A stretch of DNA of 64,000 bases, from positions 7,190,501 to 7,254,500 of the forward strand of contig NC_069367.1 in the NCBI RefSeq assembly GCF_021730395.1. Reading direction: 5' to 3'. Made by a program: the position numbers and the translations under genes. Positions within the stretch are counted from its first letter, which is position 1, and each line of letters begins with the position of its first letter. A model generated the notes under the pieces. That model searched no databases. It saw nothing but the letters and a program-made list of their open reading frames with translations, and was not told the origin of the DNA. Below are positions 23,566-36,734 of this stretch, one piece after another. The DNA comes from Mercenaria mercenaria. Its lineage: Eukaryota; Mollusca; Bivalvia; Venerida; Veneridae.

Positions 23566-23760
23566 GGCAAAATGGTTTAGTTTTTAAACGCCACCAACTT
23601 CGAATTACTTGCCCCTCATCGATGTGAGTTCGAACCTGTCTAGCGTTGCAGAACATTTTTATGTGCGGCATCCACCTGGCTTATAAAATGTCTATGTCTC
23701 TACCCCGTGTGCCTGACTGAGTCTGAAGTAATGCACCAAGAGTAAGGAGATAGATGTGTA
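23566..23760 (+). mobile_element. tRNA-derived SINE, family 2, diverged copy
   Basis: It has the head TGGTTTAGTTTTTAAACGCC, then ACTTCGAATTACTTGCCCCT, then a B-box-like GAGTTCGAACC. It aligns in order with the copies at 33069 and 43112. The body is truncated. Confidence 0.6.
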
Positions 23761-24148
23761 AACAATTAGCACGTGCATGGAACAGTGCGTATGTGCAATA
23801 AGCACGTGCCTGAAACTGTTGCCAGGTTTTTTTTTTATAGAACCGGAAGCAACTCAATCTCAGTCAAACTCCGGAATGAAGGTAGCTTCGACGAAGCAAT
23901 TCTTTATTTATGTTTAAAATGTATAAATCGGCCATGTGCATTGAAAATAATCATACGTGTACACTACCAGTCTCGTGAAAAGTTTGTTACAGTTTCGGAA
24001 ACTGCCTAGTGCACGGAGCCTTCTCCGTCGTTTGTGATACTGATGTTCAAAAGCAAATATTTGTTAAACGCGAAATGAACATAAATTAAGAGAGATGTAC
24101 TCTAAATGGCCTATTTTTTAAAGTCCTGCACCCTCTTCAGCCGAAGTA

Positions 24149-24400
24149 CCCACCCGCTTAACTCAATAGGGAGAGCGTAGATCTACGGATCGCGTGGTCG
24201 TGTATTCAATCTCCGGGCGGGGCGTATGATCTCCGTGACGATTTGATAAACGACATTGTTTCTCAAATAATTCGTCCTCCACCTCTGATTCATATGGGGA
24301 AGTTGGAACTTGCGAAGAAAAGGTTTGTAATAGATCTAGTACAGAATCCAGGATCACTGGTTATTTAAAAACGGCGTTTTACCCAAAACAAACAAACAAA
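24149..24400 (+). mobile_element. tRNA-derived SINE, family 1
   Basis: Head CCCGCTTAACTCAATAGGGA, body GGGCGGGGCGTATGATCTC and CCTCCACCTCTGATTCAT, tail ending in (AAAC)n. It is in the opposite orientation to the copy at 22661. Confidence 0.8.
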
Positions 24401-24670
24401 ATCTACAAAATAGATACGCGTATGTTCAACGATAATTCATACACTTTTAATATTAAGTTTCAAAAAAGAGGTTTTAAATACATTGTAGTACAATTTGAAA
24501 AGGTTAATAAAATTGCTTATGTATTGTTAACTTGGAACATATATTAAACAGGAAGTGTTCATGCAATGTAATTAAAATTCAGGAAAATATTACGCATGAG
24601 GAAAATAGTAAGATTGCTTTAAACATAATGACTGGCTCTGGTGTTTACTTTAAGTAAAATATAAAACTGA

Positions 24671-24883
24671 TTAACCTTTAGCCTGCTGGCGGCAAGTGAT
24701 TCTGCCTTTGTGACCAGTGCAGACCAAGATCAGCCTGCACATCCGTGCAGTCTGATCATGGTCTGCACTGTTCGCTATTCAGTCAGTAAATTTTCAGTGA
24801 ACACCCCTTTGAATAATAAGTGGTACGGCCCAAATTGAATGATGGACCAGTCCATTTTAGAAATTTAGCAGACTAAGGGTTAA
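24671..24883. mobile_element. MITE, TTAACCTTTA family, copy 2 (inverted)
   Basis: Ends TTAACCTTTAGCCTGCTGG and TAGCAGACTAAGGGTTAA. The inside matches copy 1 at 17163 read backwards. Confidence 0.85.
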
Positions 24884-25163
24884 GAGGTCTGGTTATCTAT
24901 ATGTCTATATGAGATGTAAATATCCAGGTAATTCATGAATATTATAAATACCATGTCAACATGTAGTTATGTTATCAAAATTACAACATTTAATACAACG
25001 TAATTTACAAGTTTATGTCAAGCAGAGTGCACCACTATTTACGTAATATATTACGTAATATATTCGTGTCTATTATTACGTCATTGGTTGCGTTCTATGC
25101 TTCCAAACCTCTACTCTTCTAAATATTATCATTTACAAAATGATTATACAAAATATTTAAAAA

Positions 25164-25735
25164 CAAGAGCTGTCTGTTGACAGCGTATTAGACCATTCGA
25201 AGAATTGTTGGAAGTATGAGGTCAAATTATTACTAGAGATTTTCTGACAAAAGAAGAAAAATAGATCAGACAAATAAAGTACCTGTATTTGTGGATTTGG
25301 ATAAGTCTTGCTTTATATGGCAATGTGTGACCATAATAGTAAGCAAGTGTTCAAAGTTTCAAAGCCATATATCAAACAATTTAGACAAAATATGAAATGG
25401 TAGATCTATGCGAAAGTTATCTAATTTCTATGTAAAAAAGGACAATGGGCAATAACTAAAGTCCTTGTCCTAATTATGTAGATCTAGTCTTGCCTACATG
25501 TATATGTAGACTGTAATCATGGTAAACAAGTGGTCAAAGTTTCAAAGTCATACGACAAACAGGTTAGGCAAAATATGGACTGGTATGGAAAATTTTACTG
25601 ATTTCCTAGTCCAAAAAGGGCCATAATTCAGCCAAAATAGTTGACAGAATTATGTACTCTTGTCTACTGATAAAGATCATGACGATAAACAAGTGTCCAC
25701 ATGTCAGATAGTTTTGACAAAGTATTGATTTATTG
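25164..25735 (-). mobile_element. HINE-like element, second copy, one end missing
   Basis: It shows the same hairpin end as 14004-15291 (GCTGTCTGTTGACAGC after CAAGAG), then CCATTCGAAGAATTG, then three diverged core units with GGCCATAATTCAGCCAAAAT. The microsatellite and opposite subterminal repeat are absent. It ends about 130 bp from GMC copy 3. Confidence 0.6.
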
Positions 25736-25869
25736 ATTGTATACCAGTTGAATCATTTGTCTCTCTTACTGAAATTTCAGTGAACAGTTGTTTGGAACTC
25801 ATATAGTTTATACCACTGATATTTTGTAGTAGAAAGTAAGAATCATAATTATATACACCGTGTTTCTAT

Positions 25870-27681
25870 TTATTTTTCACTGCTCAAACGCTTTCTTATG
25901 TTCTTAACCGAGTCTATGCCACGGATAATGTCAGCGGCCTTTTCTGCTATCATAATAGTTGGCGCATTAGTATTCCCAGAAACGACATTTGGCATTATAG
26001 AGGCGTCTACAACTCGAAGGCCTTCTATTCCCTTCACTTTCAACGCAGGATCAACGACAGCTTCGGGGTTTGTGTCTGAACCCATCTTACATGTTGATGT
26101 CGGATGATAAACAGTGTGGGCTAAATTCGTTATCAGACATTCATAAAATTCATCCGACTTATATTCATGTGTTGCACAGAAATCAGCATTCTTGTACATG
26201 TCGGAATTCGCCCCTATTTGCTTAAAAGTGTCCGTCTCAAGTAATTTCTCCGATATTTTTATTGCTCTTTTTAAGACATCCATGTCTTCCGTACGGTCGA
26301 AGTAATTTGGATCTATATCTGGGTAATCGAACGGATCGGAACTGTTTAATTTTATCGTACCACGACTTTTAGGATGCAATAGTATTGGAAGCAGCGTGAA
26401 ACCTTCCTTAAATCCTTTCGTGTACACATTTCTTACAAATGTTTCATTTAGTTTGAAATATTCTAAATTTGGTTGAGTGACATAAATGTGGAACTGAATA
26501 TCAGGGTATTCCTCAACCTGTTCTTTGGACCTAATGAACGCCGTTCCAGTAATACCCGTAGATGACAGAGCACCCGTTTTAAAAAGTAAGTATTGCATAA
26601 GTGATAATGAGCCTTCAGCTTGCGACTCACTAATGACCTCTGATGTTCCATTAACGTCAGTGGGGTAAGGGATCATAAGATGGTCTTGCAAATTTTTTCC
26701 AACAGGTAAGTCATTAACTACACTTATTCCCAAACTCTCTAAATGTTTCCTAGGGCCTATTCCTGACAACATTAGGATATGCGGTGATCCAATCGCACCT
26801 GCAGATAGAATGACTTCTTTCCTTGTTTTGACGATTTTCTTCACACCATCTTTTACAAATGTCACACCTGTTGCTATTTTCTGCTCTATGTTTACCTTTG
26901 TCGCGTGGGAATTTACAACAACATGTAAATTTTTGCGAAGCAAAGCTGGACGTAGAAACTCTTTCGCAGTACTAGCTCTTACTCCATTCCTCACGGAGAT
27001 TTGGCTGATTCCAAAACCCAGTTGACTCTCGCCATTATAATCATTGTTTTCTACGTATCCTAATTCTTTACCAGCTTTTATAAATCGTCTCCCCAAATCT
27101 TTAAAAACAGTCTCTTCACTAACGCCTAACGGTCCACCAACATGATGGTACTTTGAGCTTTGGTGTTCTTCACCCAAATAGTCTTCTGATTTCAGAAAGT
27201 AAGGCAGTACATCGTTATAACTCCACCCTGCACATCCTTGTTCTGCCCATTCGTCATAGTCATATTTACTTCCTCTCACATATTGCATGAGATTGTATAT
27301 GCTTGTTCCTCCAAGTACTTTTCCACGAGGCCAATAGTGTCTATTAGCACCGATAAAACTAGCCATACCAGACTTTGTTTGAGAAGTTGAGAAGTACTCC
27401 CAGTCAGATTGAGAATGTTGTAAAAGTTGTGCCACTAAAGGCGTATCATAGAATGTTAAATTCTCCGTTTCCTCGCCTCCGGCTTCGATAAGAAGGACCC
27501 TTACTTCTGGATCTTCAGAAAGTCTTGCAGCCAGAACGGAGCCAGCTGAACCGGCCCCAACAATAATGTAGTCGTATGTGTCGTTCACATTTCTTACGGT
27601 TAATGTCCTAGACGGAGAGCTTACATAATATATTAAATAAGCTATAATTCCAAAGAAAAGTGCAGCTTTTAAACCTCCCAT
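25870..27681 (-). CDS. GMC-family FAD oxidoreductase, copy 3
   Basis: An intact intronless 603-aa protein. An upstream in-frame ATG at 27711 would add 10 residues. I choose 27681 because MGGLKA aligns with the starts of the other copies and gives the same length. The hydrophobic anchor is at 7-22 ([13 protein letters not shown]), GAGSAG at 42-47, the signature 1 region [12 protein letters not shown] at 119-130, signature 2 at 298-309, H526 and N570. The four cysteines present in every intact copy (near 150, 502, 515 and 531) are kept. Compared with copy 1, Gln replaces Asn in the WAEQGC segment. Closest relative: dead copy 2. The upstream TATA-like element occurs twice. The expected role is oxidation of an alcohol-type substrate in the secretory pathway; substrate unknown. 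Confidence 0.96.
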   Translation of the reverse strand: MGGLKAALFFGIIAYLIYYVSSPSRTLTVRNVNDTYDYIIVGAGSAGSVLAARLSEDPEVRVLLIEAGGEETENLTFYDTPLVAQLLQHSQSDWEYFSTSQTKSGMASFIGANRHYWPRGKVLGGTSIYNLMQYVRGSKYDYDEWAEQGCAGWSYNDVLPYFLKSEDYLGEEHQSSKYHHVGGPLGVSEETVFKDLGRRFIKAGKELGYVENNDYNGESQLGFGISQISVRNGVRASTAKEFLRPALLRKNLHVVVNSHATKVNIEQKIATGVTFVKDGVKKIVKTRKEVILSAGAIGSPHILMLSGIGPRKHLESLGISVVNDLPVGKNLQDHLMIPYPTDVNGTSEVISESQAEGSLSLMQYLLFKTGALSSTGITGTAFIRSKEQVEEYPDIQFHIYVTQPNLEYFKLNETFVRNVYTKGFKEGFTLLPILLHPKSRGTIKLNSSDPFDYPDIDPNYFDRTEDMDVLKRAIKISEKLLETDTFKQIGANSDMYKNADFCATHEYKSDEFYECLITNLAHTVYHPTSTCKMGSDTNPEAVVDPALKVKGIEGLRVVDASIMPNVVSGNTNAPTIMIAEKAADIIRGIDSVKNIRKRLSSEK

Positions 27682-27739
27682 TTTAGAACGTGTAGTACCT
27701 GTATAGGTCAAATATTGTTCTGTGTTTCACAAGATTCGT

Positions 27740-27778
27740 AAAGGTTAAATAAGTGTGGTAAAAGTTAAATAAGTGTGT
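27740..27778 (-). promoter_or_regulatory. Duplicated TATA-like element of GMC copy 3
   Basis: A 19-bp unit (AAAGGTTAAATAAGTGTGG on the plus strand) is present twice, 20 bp apart. Each contains TTATTTAA on the minus strand, roughly 62-92 bp before the ATG. Copy 2 has one unit, so the doubling is specific to copy 3. Confidence 0.45.
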
Positions 27779-27849
27779 CATCAGTAGGCGAGCTATCTAA
27801 TGTTGACATAACCTGAAATATTAACCTGACACTGATCTAAAATTTGGAT

Positions 27850-30800
27850 TTAAAAAATCTGTGAGATCTCCTTACATAGACAAATTGATTTATTTCAACA
27901 TACACAGTGTACAATTAAATGGCAAGTATAATATTAATACATACAACAAACAATAAACAGTGTATGACTTAATAGTCTTATGAACATTTGTCCGCAACGG
28001 AGTGCAGTGTATGCACATTCTTTACCCTGAGAATACGGCATCTTCGCCTAAGCCGGCCATGCCGGTAACATACACAGTACGATGCACCCATATCCTCAAA
28101 CAACAAAGGATGTTTCAACAGCGCATATATAGGAGATCTGAACATGGCTGCCATTTCAACGGGTTCAAAATCCACATACACCACACTATTAAGTGGCTAT
28201 CAATGTTGAGAACCTTTGTCTCAATTAAGTGTTTCATTTTCTTCCTGTTATACAATAATAGCCACAGACGACCCCCGAACAACAGAAGGTATTTTGCAAC
28301 CTTTTTCTATTTATTTCCTTAAAGGGAGGGGATTCATCTGAAGTACAGAAGACGGCCTAAACTATAGCCATGCCAATCAACACAAGTGATTTCTGTTAAA
28401 AAGAAGCCAAGTAGAGGTCATCTACTTTGCACAGTATGTCAGTATGAGTTTCTTACACAGTTTCTGTTTGACTGATAACTGTCAGATCAATTGTAAACCT
28501 CAGCAGGTCTATCGCAAGTAGTCCAAATATAAATAGTGCTAATATTTCTTCCTTTTCTCGTGTCCTTTCTCAATAGCATCATACTCTTTTTTATTCTACC
28601 GCACTCCAGTTTGTATGTGTAGCATTCTATCGAAATCGGCATGTTCCTATTGCGTGCTAAGTAAAAATGGCGGCGTAAGAATTTTATGTCTCTGATATGC
28701 TAGAAAATGTCAAAAAAACCGTTATTAAATAAGTGGATTTTGTATGAAATAAAAGACATCTGGATTTAGTGGTGTTCAGCCTTTTGTGTCTTGAATTTCC
28801 CGAACTGACCATGTACAAAAGAAGGATTGCCACTGTTGTGGGCGAAATATCTTTTTTAATTTTCATTTTTTTTTCAAAGCTCTTAAAACATGTTTAATAG
28901 CATCAAAAAGTTTTCTTGTGCATTTGTGCATATGGAGAATATTATGTTAATATTATTTCAAGTCATTATATGCGTAATTATTATGCAACTTTACAATATT
29001 AAACACTGTATAATATCAATTCCGCACATCATATAAAACAAGTAGAGATAATACAAAGCATAACTGAGCCAATATGAGAAAAGCAGGGCCAATACGAGAA
29101 AACAGGGCCAATACGGAATTCAAGCATTCTGATTGGTTCAAAAGGGAGAGCCAATACGGAATAAGTCACTTCCGTTAGGTTCTTTAAATGACGCCATTTT
29201 GATTTACATAAAAATTATACATTACAATATTTTTCACAAAAATATTATCTAACATGTTCATGTAATAACCACGTACGACTGAGTAGACGTACGGTGTCAA
29301 TGTACGATTTTGTAGATTATAACAATATTTTCTGCTTATTTGTTATTGTGTTCAAAACAAGTTCCTGCCCGAAGTCCTGACAATTTTCAAGGAAATATAT
29401 TTTGAGATAATTTGCAAAACTCAGATTAATTGAAAGGATGCGACTTATCTTAAACCGAAATTTACACAACGGGGTTTAACAACGTTTACTGGATATTGCA
29501 AAGAAATACATTATTGTTGAGAGTAAGCTCTTGACTGTGTGGTTATCTGTTTTGAAAAAGCATTTATACTTATATCTGTACACATATAGGAAAGTACTTT
29601 CTAAGACGGATAAATGATTGCAGAGCAATCATTCAAATAACGACGAATGTTTCTCACTAGATCCATGCTTATAGCCTGGAAATGATACACTGTATATCAA
29701 GTTCTAAAAGGTAAGATCAAAATTTAACTAAACTTATACAGGTATAATTAGTATTTTTTTTGTCTTGTTTAACGTCACACCAACATATTAATAAGATAAC
29801 ATTTTCCAGCTATTAATGGCGAAGGAAATTTATTTAATTTATTCTGTTGTGTTTAGCGTCACACCTACACAGTTATAGGTCATATGGTTAACACTTCCGG
29901 TCTAGCGCAGACTACTACTTCATGCATGCAATAAGCAACGTCGCATTCAATTAATGTAACGTCGTTTTCGATTGATTAGTAGCTATCTCCACGTACGTCA
30001 AGTACCGTTGAAGTATGAGAAGCGGTGCTGAAACTATAAAAGACCCGCTTTTTGACCCCTAATTTGTCAATCTTTCCTCACCCCGAAGGCAGTAACCCTT
30101 ATGTTAAATAAATAAAGATTGGCCCAATAAATCTTAATTCATCCTGACATAAGCATACTGTATACGAGTCATAGAACAGCAACTTTTGGTGGCATGTGGA
30201 AGTTAAGAATAATTTTCCTGCACACCGAACTGGCGTTTCCGGTGATTTCACCCATGCCGGCAAAACCCATCTGGAACCCCAATGTCGGATGACACTCGTG
30301 CTGTTAATGAAGAGTAAGAGTTCATGCATTGATTACATATTGTTCATGTAAGACACGAAAATATCGGGAACCTTGATAGCTTCTCTCCGTTCCTTAGTAT
30401 ATTTCTCGATTCAAAATTTCATTACCTTATTTTATTTAAAGAACATATCGTTACTCTAAAATCGATGAAACTAAAGTGAAACTTTGTTATTGTGTGTCAC
30501 TGAAACGTCATGACGTCACCTCTGCTTACGGACGTTGATTTCCCGCGCTTTGTGTACATACTGTGAAAAATAATCTTGTCAGAATAAGAAAGTTTATATG
30601 TTTCCGATACGCAAGAAAAAAATATCGGCAATCCTCATTACTGCCCAATGCGCAAATGCCCTCGGGAGGGATATTTCTTTCCAGATAGAAAACACATGAC
30701 AGATAGTACTAATAAACTACTAAATGTATTACCACTGGACTTCTTGAATATTACATCTGAATAAAAAAATTTGCAACTGAACACCATTTTTGCCTCTTTG

Positions 30801-31680
30801 CTATTGTCATCTCTCTTTGTCCGAACCCAATTAAACAACAGTTACCGGTCATAGGCAGTAGTTCCAGCGGAACAATATATCATATGTACCAAGCTTCTCA
30901 TAACTGAATCATACCAAGGTCTGTCTTGAGGGTATTTTAAAGACGCACTTTGTTTATTACATAAATGTTAGTACCTCTGCGGTTATTCGCGTGAAATAAC
31001 ATGTCTCATATACCATCAGTGAATTTGAGAGAGAAATCAAATTAATATCTGAATTGTATGTAGTTGGCGGGTTCATTTATGAGTTCGTTATGTTAGCAGT
31101 AAATTACCTTTCAAACGCATGGTGATGACAGGAAACCATTTTAATTTTCATATCACCTACTACAATGAAGTAGTGAAATTTTCAAAACAATGGACAATGT
31201 CATGAATAACACCGACGTATTATATGTATTTAGTTGCATTCTGAAACAAAACAGGTTGTAATATCAAAATATCTTTTGTGATCTCTGCATTAAAAGTTTA
31301 TGTATCTCTCAGACATGTTAAGAACTGATCTTATAAAGATATTGGAAATGATGTTTCATAGATGATTTGTTACCTATATATCGTTTTTAGATTTAATACC
31401 ACACAAAGAAAGGATAACAATGTTAGATAATGACATTGAGCTTTAAGAGATGAATACACAACTCCTCTGCATTAAAATAGTTCCAGTCGGCTGCCTATTA
31501 GATATAGAGTGCAGTACAGACGCATACATGGTCATTTCTGTGTTTACAAAACCTTTAAAAAGGATATGATAGATGTATAAAGACCGACCAGGAACCTAAA
31601 TTTTAACAGTTATACCAAATACTCGGCCAGAATTATGGCAGCCGGAACGTATTTTCCTTTTTTACTGTTATGCTACCATC
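27850..31680. other. Gene-free stretch between GMC copies 3 and 4
   Basis: The longest open frame (106 codons at 28002) has no recognisable features and I do not call it. Short direct repeats of GCCAATACG(A/G) occur four times between 29071 and 29163. Fragments of SINE family 2 lie at 29770 and 31685. No RNA gene was recognised. Confidence 0.5.
29770..29905 (-). mobile_element. SINE family 2, 3' body fragments
   Basis: Two adjacent diverged blocks read GTTTAACGTCACACCAAC and GTTTAGCGTCACACCTAC. The second is followed by TATAGGTCATATGG. This is the complement of the conserved 3' body found at 47570-47619. Confidence 0.5.
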
Positions 31681-31684
31681 GAGA

Positions 31685-31850
31685 TGGATTGCTGTTGTTG
31701 TTCTACCAAGGTGCACGCCCGTAATAATATACTGCGCGTCGGAGCACCTAGGGTCTTCGTCCAACATTAAAACCTGGTTAGTTGCCATATGACTTATATT
31801 AGTGTCGTGGTAACGTTAAACCCAAACAATAACTATTAAAGCTATCTGTC
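31685..31850 (+). mobile_element. SINE family 2, 3' body only
   Basis: It contains GTTCTACCAAGGTGCACGCC, GAGCACCTAGGGTCTTCG, CCATATGACTTATATTAGTG and ACGTTAAACCCAAAC, the same order as at 47480-47619. The tRNA head is absent. Confidence 0.65.
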
Positions 31851-31887
31851 TGAAGTTTGTATTATGGTTTTTTATCTTTCATATAAA

Positions 31888-31960
31888 CAAGAGGGCCACG
31901 ATGACCATTGCTCGCATAGCATGGTCGAAGGAACATTTCCGCCAAATTATTCTGAAACTG
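31888..31960. repeat. Possible end fragment of another HINE-type repeat
   Basis: AAACAAGAGGGCCACGATGA resembles the AAACAAGAGC-hairpin ends at 14004 and 25164 in its lead sequence, with a different hairpin. Only the end is recognisable. Confidence 0.3.
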
Positions 31961-32709
31961 GTTAAGAGTTCAAAAGGCCATCTCGGACACAATTTTTTTT
32001 CGGATAATGTGTCATAGAAGAGGACATCCAATGAACTTTTAGAGCTGTGAAATAACTAAGTAAAATGGAACAGCGCTTTAGGAAATGTTCTTTGAAAGGT
32101 TTGTTAAAATGTTAAGCTCGGCTGGATATAATAAATACGATTATTTTGAACGATCTTGTTGAAAAGTTACCCGGAAATCTGTCTTAGGATTATTTTTGCC
32201 ACAGTTGAACCTGTGATAATGACAAAATCCATTTAAAGGCCATTGCTATAAAAGTCCAATATTTTCTCTTGTTGTTTATCCAAAAGAAATGTAAATACAC
32301 CTGTGTGGAGAGACTACTTGTTAACAAAAATCTTCTCTACTTTCCACTTGTGTCTTTACAAACACTATATATACATAAAGGTTTTAGTGACAACGCGTCC
32401 GGCGGCTATGCTTTGGACAACTTACATTTTATTAGATCATTAAATGCACATTTTCTTGAAATTATTTAAAGATTATAAAAAAATTTCAATTTATGTATGT
32501 CACTTGTTAAATTCTTATGTGCAATCAAACTCAAGTGTGTGAACACTGTTTGAAGACGAGTATATTAGAAACATTCATATCAAAACAAGGATGACATCTA
32601 ACAGGGAAAGCCACGCGGACGCTGACACGACCAAACAAATAAACAAAGGAACACAGTGAGACACCAGTTTAACTTCTAAATTGTTTTAGAGGAAGTGTCA
32701 TATATGATA

Positions 32710-33068
32710 AAAAGAAGACAGATGGACGCGGAGTGGTCACAATAGTCCAAGCCAAGCATTTCGATGGTAGGTTAAAGCATGCGTTTCAAGTTTGTATTTC
32801 AAGGAATAATTGGAAATGTTTAATATATATAAGATTACCTTCTTCACCAAACCGTGGAAATGAGTTAGATTTACAGTCCCAATGCATTGTCTTTTCCCGA
32901 ACGTACACGTAAATTTATGATTTATGTTTTTAACTTTCAAAGGAAAAATCCGATTTATTATATAATTAAAAACACGGAGGAAGTAGTTTGGTACAATAAG
33001 TAATATCATGTATAATGCCACTTTATGTCGAATGCCAAATTTAACCGCCTGTTAAGCTTATATTTTGT
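32710..33068. repeat. Duplicated 3'-flank block A of the GMC 33/45-kb units
   Basis: It aligns with 44345-44700 over about 350 bp (shared CATTTCGATGGTAGGTTA / CATTCCGATGGTAGGTTA, ATATAAGATTAC, GAAGTAGTTTGGTA / GAAGCAGTTTGGTA). It is non-coding and part of the segmental duplication that produced copies 4 and 6. Confidence 0.75.
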
Positions 33069-33165
33069 TGGGGCCTCCGTGGCCGAGTGGGTAGGGTCGC
33101 CGACTTCAAATCACTTGCCCCTCATCAATGTGGGTTCGGGTTTTGATCCAAACTTGCAGTCTTGA
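33069..33165 (+). mobile_element. SINE family 2, head portion
   Basis: The tRNA-like head GGGGCCTCCGTGGCCGAGTG, GGTCGCCGACTTCAAATCAC and a B-box-like GTGGGTTCGGG are present, then it is truncated. It lies inside the duplicated flank block and is absent from the 44.7-kb counterpart, so it is a later insertion. Confidence 0.75.
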
Positions 33166-33378
33166 TGCGAATCACAAGCATTATGTTTAAATTAAACTGT
33201 AAACACCTTTAGTGCTCATGAGCCTTAACTTAAACATTTGTTTAACCGAGCTTTCTAAAATCTCGAAATATAACCCTAAAAAACTTAATTGCCTGTTATA
33301 ATTTCGAACAACTGGGTCCAGATTTACGTCGTACATTTTGTATATAAATGTCGACACTTTATTGCAGTATCTATTGAA

Positions 33379-35190
33379 TTAGTATTCATTTTTTAAATTT
33401 TCGCGAATGTCGTTAACCGAGTCTATGCCACGGATCATGTCAGCGGCCTTTTCTGCTATCATAATAGCGGGAGCATTAGTATTCCCAGAAACGATATTAG
33501 GCATTATAGAAGCGTCTACCACTCGAAGGCCTTCTATTCCCTTCACTTTCAACGCAGGATCAACGACAGCTTCAGGGTCTGTGTCTGCACCCATCTTACA
33601 TGTTGATGTTGGATGATAAACAGTATGAGCTAAATTTCTTATCAGACATTCATAAAATTCATCCGACTTGTATTCATGCATTGCACAGAAGTCGGCATTT
33701 TTAAAGATATCGGAATTCGCCCCTATTTGTTTAAAACTGTCTGTCTCAAGTAACTTCTCCGATATCTTTATTGCTCTCTTTAAGACTTCAATGTCCTCTA
33801 CATTGTCTAAATAATTCGGGTCAATGTTTGGATAATCAAACGGATCGGTACTTTTTAATGTTATCGTACCACGACTTTTAGGATGCAACAATATTGGGAT
33901 CAGAGCAAAGCCTTCCTTAAAACCCTTATCATACACATTTTTGAGATATGTTTCATTTAGTGTGAAAAGTTCTAAATTCAGCTTTGTGACACCAATATGA
34001 AACTGAATATCTGGGTATTTTTCAACTTGTTCCGAAGACTTTATAAAAGCTGTTCCAACGGTACCTGTAGATGATAACACGCCTGTTTTAAATAATACGT
34101 ATTTCACATCTTTTAAGAAGCCTTCAGCTTGCGACTTACTTAATACCTCTGATGTTTCATTAACATCTGAAGGGCACACTATCAAAAGGTGGTCTTGTAA
34201 ATTTCTTCCAACTGGAAGATCATTAACTACATTTATATTTAAGTTCTCTAAATGTTTCCTGGGACCTATTCCTGATAACATGAGGATTTGTGGCGAACCA
34301 ATCGCACCTGCAGATAAAATTACTTCTTTTCTCGCTGTGACAATTTTCTTTACTCCATTTTTAACAAATGTCACACCTGTAGCGGTTTCCTGTTCTATGT
34401 TGACCTTTGTTACATGCGAATTAACAGTAACGTGTAAATTTTTGCGAGTCAAAACCGGGCGTAGAAACTCTTTTACTGTACTTGCCCGTACTCCATTCCT
34501 CACAGAGATTTGACTTATCCCAAAACCGAGTTGGTTATTGCCATTGTAATCATCAATTTCTGGGTATCCTAATTCTTTACCAGCCTTAACGAATCGCCTC
34601 GCCAAATCTATAAAAACAGTATCCAGGCTCACGCCCAATGGTCCACCAACATGATGGTATTCAGAGTCTTTGAATTCACTTTCCAACATGTCTTCTGACT
34701 TTAAGAAGTAGGGCAGTACATCTTCATAGCTCCAGCCCTTACATCCGTTTTCCGCCCATTCGTCATAGTCATATTTACTTCCTCTGACGTAAAGCATATT
34801 ATTGTACATACTTGTTCCTCCAAGAACTTTTCCACGAGGCCAGTAGTGTCTGTTTCCAGCAATCGAACTTGCCATTCCAGACTTCGCTTGAGATGTGGTG
34901 TAGTACTCCCAGTCAGATTCTGCATGTTGTAAAATTTGTGCAAGCAATGGCGGATCATAGAAGGTTGAGTTGTCTGTTTCCTCGCCACCTGCTTCGATAA
35001 GAAGGACACTCACATCTAAATCTACAGACAGTCTTGCAGCCAGAACGGAACCAGCTGAACCGGCTCCAACAATAATGTAGTCGTATTTGCTGTTTACATT
35101 TTTTACAATTAGTGTTTTGGGCAGAAAATTAAGACAGTAAATAAGATAAGCTATTAATCCAAATAAAACAGAAGCTTTTAAACTTCCCAT
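33379..35190 (-). CDS. GMC-family FAD oxidoreductase, copy 4
   Basis: An intact intronless 603-aa copy. The N-terminal anchor is [14 protein letters not shown] at about 10-23, GAGSAG at 42-47, [12 protein letters not shown] near 119, signature 2 with [12 protein letters not shown] at 298-309, H526 and N570. It belongs to the 33/37/45-kb group by protein sequence and by shared upstream and downstream DNA. The start at 35190 aligns with all paralogues, and a TATA-like box (CATATATAAA) lies 91-100 bp upstream. The presumed reaction is FAD-dependent oxidation of an alcohol or sugar hydroxyl, with unknown substrate and acceptor. Confidence 0.96.
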   Translation of the reverse strand: MGSLKASVLFGLIAYLIYCLNFLPKTLIVKNVNSKYDYIIVGAGSAGSVLAARLSVDLDVSVLLIEAGGEETDNSTFYDPPLLAQILQHAESDWEYYTTSQAKSGMASSIAGNRHYWPRGKVLGGTSMYNNMLYVRGSKYDYDEWAENGCKGWSYEDVLPYFLKSEDMLESEFKDSEYHHVGGPLGVSLDTVFIDLARRFVKAGKELGYPEIDDYNGNNQLGFGISQISVRNGVRASTVKEFLRPVLTRKNLHVTVNSHVTKVNIEQETATGVTFVKNGVKKIVTARKEVILSAGAIGSPQILMLSGIGPRKHLENLNINVVNDLPVGRNLQDHLLIVCPSDVNETSEVLSKSQAEGFLKDVKYVLFKTGVLSSTGTVGTAFIKSSEQVEKYPDIQFHIGVTKLNLELFTLNETYLKNVYDKGFKEGFALIPILLHPKSRGTITLKSTDPFDYPNIDPNYLDNVEDIEVLKRAIKISEKLLETDSFKQIGANSDIFKNADFCAMHEYKSDEFYECLIRNLAHTVYHPTSTCKMGADTDPEAVVDPALKVKGIEGLRVVDASIMPNIVSGNTNAPAIMIAEKAADMIRGIDSVNDIRENLKNEY

Positions 35191-35280
35191 TATTAAAACA
35201 TGTATTTCCCAAACAACTGTTAAACGTTTGAGGTTTATTGCACTTGATCTGTAAGTTTAAATACATGTAACTGTTGAATG

Positions 35281-35290
35281 TTTATATATG
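35281..35290 (-). promoter_or_regulatory. TATA-like box of GMC copy 4
   Basis: Minus strand CATATATAAA, 91-100 bp before the ATG. The aligned spot in copy 6 lacks it. Confidence 0.5.
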
Positions 35291-35827
35291 CGACATTTAT
35301 TTAGCTTATCCTATCTAACCTAGATATTATAGCGCAAACTTTAAGATATTTGTGCTCGTGAACCAAATTTATTTTAATCGTATCGTCACCAGTCCTTTAA
35401 AAGTGATAAAAGTAAATAGTGATATATCCACAAAATGGCTTAGTTTTCCAATCAGAAAATAAACTTTTATAATGCCTTTAACAAATAATTGGGGCCGTAA
35501 TAGTAACAATGAATTACATCAAATGAAATTCTTATTTGACTGGTTTGAACTACACTTATGTTGCAATTATGATTTTACGACGGTATTATACTTGTTTTTC
35601 TCTAAAGAGTTACAATGAAGTTGACTGTTGTCAATGAATTATAGGGCTGCTAAAATCGTTGACTCTATCTTTAGCTACATTATACATTAATGACGCTAAA
35701 TAAGCAATAAGCTAGTGTAAAACCTTCATTTCCTGTGGAATGTTCGCGCCTTCTGATGTTGTAGTCATATATTGGATGAAGTCTCTATGATGCCTGTAAT
35801 ATTTTTCCTTTATAGCCTCTTTTTGTT

Positions 35828-36062
35828 GCGGGCCTACTTGCGTGGCCGTGTGGTTAAGGTCGCTGACTTCTAATCACTTGCCCCACACCGATATTAGTTC
35901 GAGCCTCAATCGGGTCATTCAATTCTTCATGTGCACAATCATGTGCCAGCAGTTTGACGTGTGAAAGCCCGGCAAGCCGTGGACAGACATACGGACGGAT
36001 AAACGGACATATAGGCAAAAAAATATGTCTTCCATATGTATGGGGGAGACATAATAACTTGA
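35828..36062 (+). mobile_element. SINE family 2, long copy
   Basis: Head GCGTGGCCGTGTGGTTAAGG, GTCGCTGACTTCTAATCACT, B box TTAGTTCGAGCC, body CCAGCAGTTTGACGTGTGAA, then ACGGACGG and a closing hairpin around ATATGTCTTCC/GGGGGAGACATA. Compare 43112 and 43809. Confidence 0.75.
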
Positions 36063-36734
36063 AACAAGTCACGAAGGCCAATTAGGTGTAACAAATTGTT
36101 TGTTTTCGGTATTCCAACCTCCCCTAAATGACCCGTATTGTTTTCATGGCTTTGGAAGATATTTTTTTCACATTTTTACAAAATGTTGCAAAACTGCACT
36201 TTTTATGCTTGAAAAAAAAAAAGGATCGGTGATGTAAGAAATCACATTACTTATGTTCTAAAGGCATAAGCCCCTTATTTGTATTAATTTTTTGACACAA
36301 AAATAATTCCCGAACAGTGTCCCTTAACAACAACAACAACAATAATAATAATAATATTAAAGAAATTACTGATCTACCTACCCTAATTATTTTTGCATGT
36401 TACCGGAAACATAGATTATAAAGACCTTATTTAAAAATTTCAAAAAGGTACTTTTTGAAGACTTTTTTAAGGAAAGACCTGAGTCACGTATTTGCAATAA
36501 AACTCCAGTGAGTAAACACTGTTTGAAGACGATACTCACAGAATAATTAAGACATTTGTTGTTAATAATCCTCTGCTGACACATTTGTTTCAATAAGTTT
36601 TCTAAAATCATGAAATGTAAGTAAACGTTCAAATGTAATCGACAATAGATTAATTGACTGATAACATTTTGAACAACTAGGTCCATATTCACTCTGTATA
36701 AAACTGAAGATAATTTATTATATTATCTATTCAT

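Noticed and set aside
28002-28322. A 106-codon plus-strand open frame.
   Set aside because: No motif, biased toward His, Ile and Arg by chance composition, overlapped by another frame on the minus strand, and no splice or promoter context.
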